A stretch of 64,000 bases of DNA from DATJLY01 sp035532935. GTDB taxonomy: Bacteria > Pseudomonadota > Alphaproteobacteria > ATCC43930 > CGMCC-115725. Location: contig DATKQE010000039.1 in NCBI GenBank assembly GCA_035532935.1, positions 1-64,000 on the forward strand, in the 5' to 3' direction. The translations under genes and the position numbers were made by a program. Positions 17,199 through 25,653 of this stretch are shown piece after piece. Below the pieces are notes generated by a model. The model searched no databases. It saw only the letters and a list, made by a program, of their open reading frames with translations, and had not been told where the DNA came from. How positions within the stretch are numbered: the first letter of the stretch is position 1; the number at the start of each line of letters is the position of its first letter.

Positions 17199-18020
17199 TC
17201 AGGGAGATTCGGGGCTGTGCGCGGTCAGGCCGCGCCGCACCAGCGTCTGCCACGCCTCTTCGGCCGAATCGGCAAAATCGAACAACGCGGAATCCTCGGC
17301 GGCGATCATGTCGTCCGCGACCAGCGCCGGAAAATTGATCACGCGCTGCCAATAGTCCTTGCCGAAGAGCACGATCGGCAGCTTCGGCGACTTGCGCGTC
17401 TGGACCAGGGTCAGCATCTCGAACAGCTCGTCCATGGTGCCGAAGCCGCCGGGAAAGATCACCAGCCCATTGGCGCGCATCGCCAGGTGCATCTTGCGCA
17501 TGGCGAAATAGTGGAAGCGGAAGGTCAGCTCCGGCGTGGTGAAGGCGTTGGGCTCCTGCTCGGTCGGCAGACTGACATTGAAGCCGATGCTGGGCGCGCC
17601 GGCATCGATGGCGCCGCGATTGGCAGCCTCCATGATGCCGGGACCGCCGCCGGTGGCGATCACATTGTCGCGCCAGCGGTGGTGGGGCGCGAAGGCGCCG
17701 CCCCGCTGCGAAGCGATGCGGCCGAAATCGCGCGCGGCCGCGTAGAGCGCCGAGCGGTCCCGCAGCGCCGCCGCACGACGCCGTTCCTCCGCGCTCGCCG
17801 CCGCCGCGGCGGCGGCCTCGACCTGCTCCGGCGAAGGAATCCGGGCGCTGCCGAAGACGACGATGGTCGAGCGGATGCCCCAGTCGCGCAGCCACAACTC
17901 GGCCTTGGCGTATTCGAGCGCGAACCGCACGTCGCGCATTTCGTCGCGAAGCAGGAACGCGGCGTCCTCGACGGGCAGGATGTAGCTGCGCGATTGCTTC
18001 TGGCGGGAATTGTCATCCAT
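17199..18020 (-). CDS. LOG family protein (nucleotide 5'-monophosphate phosphoribohydrolase-like)
   Basis: The 273-residue protein has both LOG signatures: GGGPGIMEAANRGA and PGGFGTMDELFE. LOG enzymes release the base from (cytokinin-type) nucleoside 5'-monophosphates; bacterial members are often general nucleotide hydrolases. An N-terminal extension of about 50 charged residues precedes the Rossmann-like core that begins STIVVFGSARIPS. ATG at 18020 is chosen as the start because the sequence upstream is low-quality coding. It converges on the RidA gene with a 9-base gap. Confidence 0.88.
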   Translation of the reverse strand: MDDNSRQKQSRSYILPVEDAAFLLRDEMRDVRFALEYAKAELWLRDWGIRSTIVVFGSARIPSPEQVEAAAAAAASAEERRRAAALRDRSALYAAARDFGRIASQRGGAFAPHHRWRDNVIATGGGPGIMEAANRGAIDAGAPSIGFNVSLPTEQEPNAFTTPELTFRFHYFAMRKMHLAMRANGLVIFPGGFGTMDELFEMLTLVQTRKSPKLPIVLFGKDYWQRVINFPALVADDMIAAEDSALFDFADSAEEAWQTLVRRGLTAHSPESP

Positions 18021-18524
18021 GCGGTGCGCTGTTGCCCTGGAGGTTGAGCGGCGGTTCGGGCAAATCTTATCGCGATCGGACGCCAGCACCAGCCCCCCCG
18101 ACGGCGCCCATACACGCAAGCGTGATCATGGGATCGGAAACGCAAGCCCGTCGTGCCGCCGGTGCCGCGGTGAGGCTAAGCTCTTGTTCCGCGGCTTTTC
18201 CTGCCCAATTCGGTGAACCGCACCAGGATCAGGCGGCTTCTGGTCGGTCCCGTGCCAATCTCGATTTACACTTGAAAGTGGCACTTGTTCAGCTACGATA
18301 GATTGTGTCGCAAGGCTGCACGTTGCCTAATGCAGATAAGCGTGACGCAGCATGAAGCCAGGGATCGAACGTCTCCGCGCGGGCAACTCGCCCTCCTGCC
18401 GTTTGGCCGGGCTGTTTGTTCCGTTTCGTACCGCCGTATCCGCGCGACCCGGGGTGGCGCTGCTTATCGGTGTCGTACGCATTACACGGCCGTTGCCTGG
18501 AACCATGGCGCATGATGTGACGAC
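18021..18524. other. 504-base intergenic region between divergent LOG and histidine kinase genes
   Basis: No convincing gene is seen on either strand. The right half is relatively AT-rich for this genome and holds a candidate sigma70-type promoter facing the kinase. No repeat or RNA gene is evident. Confidence 0.5.
18272..18299 (+). promoter_or_regulatory. Candidate sigma70-type promoter for the histidine kinase
   Basis: TTGAAA (18272-18277), 16 bases, then TACGAT (18294-18299) in a locally AT-rich stretch, about 225 bases upstream of the kinase start. It is a fair match to the consensus but unproven. Confidence 0.3.
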
Positions 18525-20903
18525 ATGGACGAGCTTGCACCAGATGTGAGCGACGGCGAGGGACCCCAGCACGGCCAATTGCAGTTTCGGCTTCTGGTCG
18601 ACAGCGTCCGGGATTGCGCCATCTATCTGCTCGACACGGCCGGGTTCGTGAAAAGCTGGAACCTGGGCGCCGAGCGGATCAAGGGCTACGCGGCGCCGGA
18701 AATCCTCGGCCGGCACTTCTCAGTGTTCTATACTGATCGGGATCGAGCGGCCGGCGAGCCCGTCCGCGCGCTTGCCGCCGCCGCGTCCGCCGGCCGCTAT
18801 GTCACCGAGGCGATCCGAATCCGCAAGGACGGAAGCCCGTTCTGGGCCGATGTCGTCATCACCGCCGTTCGCGACGAGGGCGGCACCCTTCTCGGATTTG
18901 CCAAGATCACGCGCGACATCACCGAACGTCGGCAGTCCGACGAACAAAGCGCGCTGCTCACCGGCATCTTCGACTACAACCCCGACGGCGTCGCCATCAT
19001 CGATGCCGACGGCCGGATCGTCAAAGCCAACGACCAACTGGCGCGACTCTTCGGTTACGAGCGAGAAGCGTTGCTCGGCGCGGCGATCGAAATCCTGTTG
19101 CCCGAACGCTTCCGCAACAACCATGTTCGCCGGCGCGGCGCCTTTTTCGCCAGTCCCCGGGCGCGGGAAATGGGGACGGGATTGGAATTGTACGGCCGCC
19201 GCGCCGACGGCAGCGAATTCCCGGTCGACGTGCTAATCGGGCCGATTAGGGGCGGAATCGAAACGCTCGGCATCGCCATCGTGCGGGACGCGACCGCACG
19301 CCGGGAAGCGGCGGCGGCGGCGGCGGAAGATCAGCGGCGACGCGCAACCCTCGAGGAACGCGCCCGCGCCGCAGAGGCGATGCGCGAGACGAGCGAGACG
19401 CTTTCGACGGTGATCGAGGCGTCGCCACTCGCCGTCTTCGCCATCGACCGCGATGAGAATGTGTCGATCTGGAATCCCGCTGCCGAGAAAATCTACGGTT
19501 GGGCGGCGGCGGACGTTCTCGGTCTGCCCTGGCAGCGCATCGCGGATGCGACCGCCGTTCGCGATACATCGCGTCCAAGTTCCATGCTCGATCGCGCACG
19601 GAAGGAAGGCGGCTTCCACAATGTCGAGATCCGCCGCCTTCGCCGCGACGGCACGAAGATGGATTTGAACATCTCCGCGGCGGTGCTCCGCGACAGCGCC
19701 GGCGGCGAAAACGGCGTTCTTTTCATCGCCGACGACATTACCCGGCGCAACCAGGCGGAGGAGCAGCTTCGCCAGGCGCAAAAGATGGAGGTGGTCGGCC
19801 AGTTGACCGGCGGCATGGCGCATGACTTCAACAATCTCCTGAGCGTGGTCATTGGCAACCTTGATCTGCTGCGCCCGTGGATCGGGCAGGACGGCGAATC
19901 CAGGGAGCTTCTTGACGACGCGCTCGCGGCCGCCATGCGTGGCGCCGAGCTGACGCGCCGGCTGCTCGCCTTTTCGCGGCGCCAGCCGATGACGCCGCAA
20001 CACGTGTCGCTCAACGAGCGGGTGAGCGACATGGTGAAGCTCCTGGAGCGCACGCTCGGCGAGAACATCGAGATATCGCTCGACCTCGCGGCTGATCTCT
20101 GGCCCGTCGTCGTCGACCCGGCGCAACTCGAAGCGAGCCTTATCAACCTCGCCACCAATGCGCGCGACGCGATGGCGTCCGGGGGCCGATTGATGGTGGC
20201 CGCGGCCAATCGCACCCTCGATGCCGACTATGTGGCGGCGCACCCCGACGCCGCTGCGGGCGATTATGCCGTGCTCCAGATGAGCGATACCGGCAGCGGT
20301 ATGACGCCGGAGGTGCTGCGGCGCATCTTCGAGCCGTTCTTCACCACCAAAGCACCCGGCCGCGGCACCGGACTCGGGCTCAGCATGGTCTTCGGCTTCA
20401 TGAAGCAGTCGGGTGGGCACATCAACGTCTATAGCGAGCCCGGCGGGGGCACCACGTTTCGCCTTTATCTGCCGCGTGCCGTGGATGTTCGCGACGATGC
20501 CCGCGCGCCGCCGCCGGCGGCGGCGCTCCGCGGCAACGGCGAAACGGTCCTGGCGGTCGAGGACAACGAGTCGCTGCGCCGGCTGGTGGTGCGCCAGATC
20601 AGGGATCTTGGCTATCGCGCGATCGAGGCGAGCAGTGCCGAGGCCGCGCTGGCGATCCTGGCGAAGGAGCCGGTCGATCTGCTCTTCACCGACATCGTCA
20701 TGCCGGGGACGATGGATGGCTTCGGCCTGGCGCACCGGGTCTGCGCCCTCTGGCCAAGCGTCAGGCTGGTCCTGACATCGGGCTTCCCGGAAGTGAAGTT
20801 GACCGAAAACCGCGGCGCGCTGCCGCAGTCGGTGCGGCTGTTGATCAAGCCCTATCGCCGGGAGGAACTCGCCCAGGTGCTGCGCCAAGTGCTCGGCGCC
20901 TGA
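18525..20903 (+). CDS. Hybrid sensor histidine kinase (PAS-PAS-PAS-HisKA-HATPase-REC), cytoplasmic
   Basis: The 792-residue protein has no membrane span. PAS domains lie at about 19-130 (FRLLVDSVRDCAIYLLD), 145-255 (IFDYNPDGVAIIDADGR) and 293-410 (VIEASPLAVFAIDRDEN), with an alanine/arginine-rich coiled coil between the last two. The dimerisation helix carries the phospho-acceptor His433 in GGMAHDFNNLL. The ATPase domain has Asn545 (NLATNARDA), DTGSGMTPEV, FEPFFTTK and GRGTGLGLS. A C-terminal receiver domain has Asp723 (LFTDIVMPG) and Lys in LIKPYRREEL. The HDFNNLL type often signals through its own receiver or diffusible partners; no response-regulator gene is adjacent. Signal unknown; PAS domains could sense redox or a small ligand. 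Confidence 0.92.
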   Translation: MDELAPDVSDGEGPQHGQLQFRLLVDSVRDCAIYLLDTAGFVKSWNLGAERIKGYAAPEILGRHFSVFYTDRDRAAGEPVRALAAAASAGRYVTEAIRIRKDGSPFWADVVITAVRDEGGTLLGFAKITRDITERRQSDEQSALLTGIFDYNPDGVAIIDADGRIVKANDQLARLFGYEREALLGAAIEILLPERFRNNHVRRRGAFFASPRAREMGTGLELYGRRADGSEFPVDVLIGPIRGGIETLGIAIVRDATARREAAAAAAEDQRRRATLEERARAAEAMRETSETLSTVIEASPLAVFAIDRDENVSIWNPAAEKIYGWAAADVLGLPWQRIADATAVRDTSRPSSMLDRARKEGGFHNVEIRRLRRDGTKMDLNISAAVLRDSAGGENGVLFIADDITRRNQAEEQLRQAQKMEVVGQLTGGMAHDFNNLLSVVIGNLDLLRPWIGQDGESRELLDDALAAAMRGAELTRRLLAFSRRQPMTPQHVSLNERVSDMVKLLERTLGENIEISLDLAADLWPVVVDPAQLEASLINLATNARDAMASGGRLMVAAANRTLDADYVAAHPDAAAGDYAVLQMSDTGSGMTPEVLRRIFEPFFTTKAPGRGTGLGLSMVFGFMKQSGGHINVYSEPGGGTTFRLYLPRAVDVRDDARAPPPAAALRGNGETVLAVEDNESLRRLVVRQIRDLGYRAIEASSAEAALAILAKEPVDLLFTDIVMPGTMDGFGLAHRVCALWPSVRLVLTSGFPEVKLTENRGALPQSVRLLIKPYRREELAQVLRQVLGA

Positions 20904-21017
20904 GCGACGCATTGGCCGCGGCAGGCGCTAGCACCTTGCGCGATGGCCGATGAAACCCGATAGTCGATGCGCCCGTTGGCGTGCCAGACTGCGTGCGGCC
21001 CCGGAGGAGATCAGGCA

Positions 21018-22541
21018 ATGAAGCGCTTCATCGGCGGCGCGGCAATGGCGGTGGCGCTCTTCCTCGCCACGACAGCCGGGGCGCAATATCCGCCGCCCCC
21101 GCCGCCGCCCGGCGCGGTCCAACTGCTCTACCAGGCGCCGCAACTCGACCAGATGCTGGCGGCGATCGCGCTCTATCCCGATCCGCTGCTCACGACGATG
21201 CTGACCGCGGCCACGTATCCACTCGAGATCGTCGACGCCGACCGCTGGCTCGCACTGCCGGGCAATGCTGCGCTCGGCGACGGCGCGCTGGCGGCCGCGC
21301 TCGAGGGCCAGAACTGGGATCCGAGCGTCAAGTCGCTGGTGGCATTTCCTCAGATCCTACGCATGATGGACGCGCGGCTCGACTGGACCCAGGCAATCGG
21401 CAATGCCTTTCTCGCGCAGCAGGCCGATGTCATGGATTCGATCCAGCGCCTGCGCCACGCGGCGCTGGCGGCCGGCACGCTCGCATCGAACCCCGATATC
21501 ATCGTGACCGCGGACGGCCCCTATATCGAGATCGAGCCGGCGCGGCCGCAATTCGTGGCCGTGCCGGTCTATAATCCGATGGTGGTCTACGGAGCCTGGC
21601 CCTATCCCGCCTATCCGCCGATCTATTACGGCCCACCGCCCGGCCTCGGCATCAGCGTGACCTATGGCGGGATCGGGTTCGGCGTCGCCATCGGCGTTGT
21701 CGACGTGCTTTGGAACTGGGGGCACTGGGATTGGCGTGATCATGATATCCGCGTCAATCCCAGCCGCTTCAACCGCATCGATGCCGGGCATCCGCCGATC
21801 CGGGCGACGGTCTGGCAGCACGATCCCGCGCATCGCCGCGGCGTGCCCTATGCCGACCCGAGGAGCCGCGCCCGCTACGAAAGGGCGCTTCCCGGCTCGC
21901 CGGCGGAACGCCGCGACTACCGCGGCTATCCGGCGGCGCCGCAGCCGGCCCCGCAACGCCCGGGCGCAGCCCGCCGCGCCGCGCCGCCGCAGCGCCCACC
22001 CGCTCCGGTGACAGGCGCGCAGCCGCGCCGCGAAGCACCGCAGCCGAGCCCGCGTGTGACGCCGCAGCGCCCACCCGCTCCGGCGATGGGCGTGCAGCCG
22101 CGCCGCGAAGCGCCGCAGCCGAGCCCGCGTGTGACGCCGCAGCAGGCGCCGCCATCGGCGACCCGTCCTGCCCCGCGCGTGACCCAGCCGGCGCCGCAGC
22201 CGGCACCGCAACGCCCGGGCGCAGCCCGCCCCGCCGCGCCGCCGCCGCGCCCGCGCGCTCCGGCGACGGGCGTGCAGCCGCGCCGCGAAGCACCGCAGCC
22301 GCGTGTGACGCCGCAACAAGCGCCGCCGTCGGCGGCCCGTGTTGCCCCGCGCGTGACCCAACCGGCACCGCAACGGTCTCCCACCGCGTTCCAGGACCTC
22401 AGCCGCGGCCCCGAGGCGCGCGCCCTGTCACAGCGCGGCCAGGCGAGCCGCCAATCGCCGCCGCCGCCGAGCCGTGCGCCAGCGTCGCGAGCGCCGGTCG
22501 CCCGGCCCCAGCGCCCGCAAGCGCCGGAGCGGCGCCCATGA
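21018..22541 (+). CDS. DUF3300 domain exported protein with Pro/Ala/Arg-rich repeat tail
   Basis: The 507-residue protein has a signal peptide (MKRFIGGAAMAVALFLATTA, then GAQ) and a polyproline patch. The DUF3300 domain follows (about 40-290) with the recognisable IALYPDPLLTTMLTAATYP and WDPSVKSLVAFP. After a Tyr/Pro/Gly-rich stretch the last 200 residues are low-complexity repeats rich in Pro, Ala, Gln and Arg. DUF3300 proteins are envelope proteins of unknown function and are commonly found next to DUF2950 genes, as here. The start has GGAGGAGA upstream. The repeat tail is strongly basic and could bind polyanions or the wall, which is speculation. Confidence 0.85.
   Translation: MKRFIGGAAMAVALFLATTAGAQYPPPPPPPGAVQLLYQAPQLDQMLAAIALYPDPLLTTMLTAATYPLEIVDADRWLALPGNAALGDGALAAALEGQNWDPSVKSLVAFPQILRMMDARLDWTQAIGNAFLAQQADVMDSIQRLRHAALAAGTLASNPDIIVTADGPYIEIEPARPQFVAVPVYNPMVVYGAWPYPAYPPIYYGPPPGLGISVTYGGIGFGVAIGVVDVLWNWGHWDWRDHDIRVNPSRFNRIDAGHPPIRATVWQHDPAHRRGVPYADPRSRARYERALPGSPAERRDYRGYPAAPQPAPQRPGAARRAAPPQRPPAPVTGAQPRREAPQPSPRVTPQRPPAPAMGVQPRREAPQPSPRVTPQQAPPSATRPAPRVTQPAPQPAPQRPGAARPAAPPPRPRAPATGVQPRREAPQPRVTPQQAPPSAARVAPRVTQPAPQRSPTAFQDLSRGPEARALSQRGQASRQSPPPPSRAPASRAPVARPQRPQAPERRP
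21940..22375 (+). repeat. Imperfect tandem repeats coding the tail of the DUF3300 protein
   Basis: A 75-base unit begins at 21992 and again at 22067 with only a few differences, and a shortened copy begins at 22247. Each encodes PxPAxxGxQPRREAPQ. A second, longer-range repeat (PAPQRPGAAR, near 21948 and 22203) flanks these, so the array arose by nested duplication. Copy number is likely to vary between strains. Confidence 0.75.
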
Positions 22542-22572
22542 AGCCGTCGTTCGATCCAGCGAGGAGGCCGCC

Positions 22573-23538
22573 TTGCGCGTAACCGCTCACGCACCGACCC
22601 GTGCCTTCCCGCTGCAACGGCTGTTCATCGCCGCGCTTCTTGCCGGCTGGGCCGGCACGGCGCTGGCCGCAGGTAGCGCCAGGGAGCCGAGCTATTCGTC
22701 GCCCGCTCAGGCGTTCGACGCGCTGCTCGCGGCCGTGCGCAGCGACCGACCCGAAGCGATCAGGCACGTGCTTGGCCCCGGCAGCGGCAAACTGGTCAAT
22801 TCCGGCGATCCCGTCGCCGACAAGACGGATCGCGCGAAATTCGTCGCCGCGTTCACGGCGCGCCACAAGATCGAGCGCGCGGGCAAGGATCGAGCCGTTC
22901 TTTATATCGGCGCCGATGAATGGCCGTTTCCCATTCCGCTGCGCGCGACGGGCGCGGCCTGGCATTTCGATGCCCGCGCCGGAGCGCAAGAGATTCTCGA
23001 CCGCCGCATCGGCCGCAATGAATTGAGCGCCATCAAGACCTGCCTCGCCTTCGTCGACGCCGAGCGCGACTATGCGAGTATCGACCGCGACGGCGGCGGC
23101 ATCCCCGAATATGCAAGTCGCTTCGTCAGCCACCGCGGCCGCAAGGACGGGCTTTATTGGGCCGCCGCCGCGGGCACGCCGCAAAGCCCGCTGGGACCGC
23201 TCATGGCGGAAGCCCAGGCCGAGGGCTATGGCGGCCGGCACGCGCCCTATCACGGCTATTACTTCAAGATCCTGCTGCGCCAGGGACCGCATGCGGCCGA
23301 CGGCGCGCGCGAGTATATCGTGAACGGGCACATGATCGGCGGCTTCGCGCTGGTGGCGTATCCGGCGAAATGGGGCGATTCCGGCGTGATGAGCTTCATG
23401 GTCAACCAGGACGGGATCGTCTATCAAACGAATCTCGGTCGCGCCACGGCGCAGATCGCGCCGGCGATTTCGCGCTATGATCCGGATGCGGATTGGAAGG
23501 CCGTGCCGGCGGCAACGGGAGCCGGCACGACCCCCTGA
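22573..23538 (+). CDS. DUF2950 family exported protein
   Basis: The roughly 321-residue protein has a signal peptide ending GTALAAGS and a DUF2950 core: YSSPAQAFDALLAAVRSDRP, RIGRNELSAIKTCLAFVDAE, and HAPYHGYYFKILLRQGP with HMIGGFALVAYPAKWGDSG. The family is envelope-associated and of unknown function, and is a regular neighbour of DUF3300. TTG at 22573 is preferred because GAGGAGG stands five bases before it; in-frame ATG starts further up would overlap the DUF3300 gene and spoil the signal peptide. Confidence 0.82.
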   Translation: MRVTAHAPTRAFPLQRLFIAALLAGWAGTALAAGSAREPSYSSPAQAFDALLAAVRSDRPEAIRHVLGPGSGKLVNSGDPVADKTDRAKFVAAFTARHKIERAGKDRAVLYIGADEWPFPIPLRATGAAWHFDARAGAQEILDRRIGRNELSAIKTCLAFVDAERDYASIDRDGGGIPEYASRFVSHRGRKDGLYWAAAAGTPQSPLGPLMAEAQAEGYGGRHAPYHGYYFKILLRQGPHAADGAREYIVNGHMIGGFALVAYPAKWGDSGVMSFMVNQDGIVYQTNLGRATAQIAPAISRYDPDADWKAVPAATGAGTTP

Positions 23539-23558
23539 CGAGGACGGAGGCAGAACAG

Positions 23559-23963
23559 ATGGTTGCGATCAAGGGCATGGCGCATTTCAGCATCCCCGTG
23601 AGCGATCTCGGCAAGAGCACGCAGTTCTACACCGACATCGTCGGCTGCCGGCATCTCTTCACCACCCCCGATCGCGCGATGGCCTTTCTCGACGCGGGCG
23701 GCGACTGCATCATCCTGGTGAAGCACGAGCCGCCGATCAACCGGTCGCTCGACGACCACAACGGCGTGCATCACTCGTTCATGGTCGATCAAGACGACTA
23801 TAAGCCGGCGCTCGACAATCTGCGCGCGCACGGGGTCGAGGTTCTGTTCGAGGAAGACCGGCAGGGCGGCGTCGTCAACGGGCCGCGCGCCTATTTCCGC
23901 GACCCCGACGGGACCGTGCTCGAATACATCGATCTCACGAGCTACGCCGGCGCCAAGCGCTGA
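23559..23963 (+). CDS. VOC family protein (glyoxalase/extradiol dioxygenase fold)
   Basis: The 134-residue protein is a single vicinal-oxygen-chelate unit pair: GMAHFSIPVSDLGKSTQFYT at the start supplies a metal His, HHSFMVDQDDY in the middle, and YFRDPDGTVLEYIDLT near the end supplies the metal Glu. The family covers glyoxalases, resistance proteins and small dioxygenases; nothing here fixes the substrate. ATG 23559 follows GGACGGAGG. It may be co-transcribed with the DUF2950 gene (20 bases apart). Confidence 0.82.
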   Translation: MVAIKGMAHFSIPVSDLGKSTQFYTDIVGCRHLFTTPDRAMAFLDAGGDCIILVKHEPPINRSLDDHNGVHHSFMVDQDDYKPALDNLRAHGVEVLFEEDRQGGVVNGPRAYFRDPDGTVLEYIDLTSYAGAKR

Positions 23964-23972
23964 TCCGCGGGC

Positions 23973-25481
23973 CTAGAGGGTCTCGGGGAACGGGTTTTGC
24001 TCGAACACCGTGACTTTCGGCGCCTCGCCCTCGAGCCCCAACTCGCGCCAGCGCGCGGCCACGCCCGCATAGGCCTGCTGCGACAGCTTCGCGCGCGGCG
24101 AGAATGACTTGATGTAACGGTAGTCCATGCAGGCGTTGATGAGGCACTTCGACCCCCAGGGCCGGATCTCGGGCGGATTGAGGCTGGGGTCGAGATAGGT
24201 GCTCCAGGTCTCGCGCAGGATGTCGATCGATTGCGCCGGGCGCGAGCGGGTCGCCATCGCCCACAGCACCTGGTGCACATTGGTCGGATCGATGTCGTCG
24301 TCGACCACGATCACGTACTTGCCGAAATAGGCGCCGCCCGTGCATTGCGCCGCGAGCGCCATCACCTGCGGCGCGTGGCCCGCATACATCTGCCGCACCG
24401 ACACCACGGTGATGCCCCAGCCCGCCGCTTCGGGAATCGACCACACGCCTTGGATCCCGGGCACGCCGAGCTTGTCGAGGTCGGCCCAGATCGCCGCGGA
24501 ACGCACCGAGCCCCAGAACAGTCCCGCCTCGTTCGCCGCCCCGTCGGCCATGAGCGCGCAGGTCAGGGTCGGGCTGTCGCGGAAGCGGATCTTCTCCACC
24601 CGCATATAGGGCGTGTCGCCGCTCGGCCGACCGTAATAGCCGGTGAACTCGCCGAACGGCCCCTCGGCGAAGGTTTCGTCGGGATAGACGAACCCCTCGA
24701 TGATGATCTCGGCGCCGGCCGGCAGCGGCAAGCCGGTCAGGTCGCTTTTGAAGACGTCGATCGGGGCGCCGTTGATGCCGCCGTAATATTCGTATTCGCT
24801 TTCGGTCTTGGGAAAGGTGGTCGCACCGACCAGGAAGAGCAGCGGATCGATGCCATAAGCGGCGGCGATCGGCATGGGCTTGCCCATCTTCCACCACTTG
24901 TCGCGGTCGAGCGTTCCGTCCTTGCCCGGCGAGGTATAGACACCGAGTTCGCGCGGGCCTTTCACCATCATGCGGTAGGTACCGATATTGATCCGCCCGG
25001 TCTCGGGGTCCTGGGTGATGACGGCATCGCCGGTGCCGAGATATCTGCCGCCGTCGAGCGGCCACATCCGCGGCGCGGGAAACCGGCGCACGTCGATGGC
25101 CTCGCCGGTGACGATGTTCTGGTTGCACACCGCCTGCTCGGGCGCGACCTCGCGCGGCGGCATCTTGCGGCCCATCTTGGTCTTGAGGATCTGCACCGCC
25201 TCGAGTGGATGGGCGACTGGCTTCTCGCCCATGACGAGGCACAGGCGCGACAGGTTGCAGCCGATCATGTTGGCGAGCGCGCGATGCCCGGGATGACCCT
25301 TGATGTTCTCGAACAGCAGCGCCGGGCTCGCGCCGCTGCCGACCAGATAGGTGATCGTCGCCAGCTCGAGATTGGGATCGACCGGAGCGGTGATGCGCTT
25401 GAGCTCGCCCAGCGCCTCGACCTTTTCCAGCCACGCGTCGAGATCGCTGCGGTTGGAGCGCAGCACCGTCTTTCCATCCAT
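23973..25481 (-). CDS. UbiD family decarboxylase (prenylated-FMN dependent)
   Basis: The 502-residue protein is a UbiD-type (de)carboxylase. Key visible elements are ENIKGHPGHRALANMIG near the start, the active-site stretch FAEGPFGEFTGYYG carrying Glu273 and Glu278 (the catalytic glutamate pair in fungal Fdc1), and VVDDDIDPTNVHQVLWAMAT late in the chain. Such enzymes need prenylated FMN made by UbiX; no ubiX is in the window. Aromatic-acid decarboxylation would suit the island, but ubiquinone synthesis or carboxylation cannot be excluded. ATG 25481 has GGAGAGGGTG upstream. It ends 9 bases from the convergent VOC gene. Confidence 0.88.
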   Translation of the reverse strand: MDGKTVLRSNRSDLDAWLEKVEALGELKRITAPVDPNLELATITYLVGSGASPALLFENIKGHPGHRALANMIGCNLSRLCLVMGEKPVAHPLEAVQILKTKMGRKMPPREVAPEQAVCNQNIVTGEAIDVRRFPAPRMWPLDGGRYLGTGDAVITQDPETGRINIGTYRMMVKGPRELGVYTSPGKDGTLDRDKWWKMGKPMPIAAAYGIDPLLFLVGATTFPKTESEYEYYGGINGAPIDVFKSDLTGLPLPAGAEIIIEGFVYPDETFAEGPFGEFTGYYGRPSGDTPYMRVEKIRFRDSPTLTCALMADGAANEAGLFWGSVRSAAIWADLDKLGVPGIQGVWSIPEAAGWGITVVSVRQMYAGHAPQVMALAAQCTGGAYFGKYVIVVDDDIDPTNVHQVLWAMATRSRPAQSIDILRETWSTYLDPSLNPPEIRPWGSKCLINACMDYRYIKSFSPRAKLSQQAYAGVAARWRELGLEGEAPKVTVFEQNPFPETL

Positions 25482-25653
25482 GTCACCCTCTCCCCGGATC
25501 CTGCCGCCATAGAATGACCGAAGCGGCGCCGCGTCAAGCCGGCGCAATGCCTTGCGGAGGCTGGTGGCGTCGGGCACTCTCGCCCGCGGAGAACGCGGCA
25601 CCCGATCTTCGTTGACCCATTTTCGACCGCGATGCACGGATCGAGGAGCAATC

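Noticed and set aside
21991..22370. Repeat array considered as a CRISPR array
   Set aside because: Units are 75 bases, in frame, without spacers of constant length, and encode a Pro/Arg-rich protein tail.
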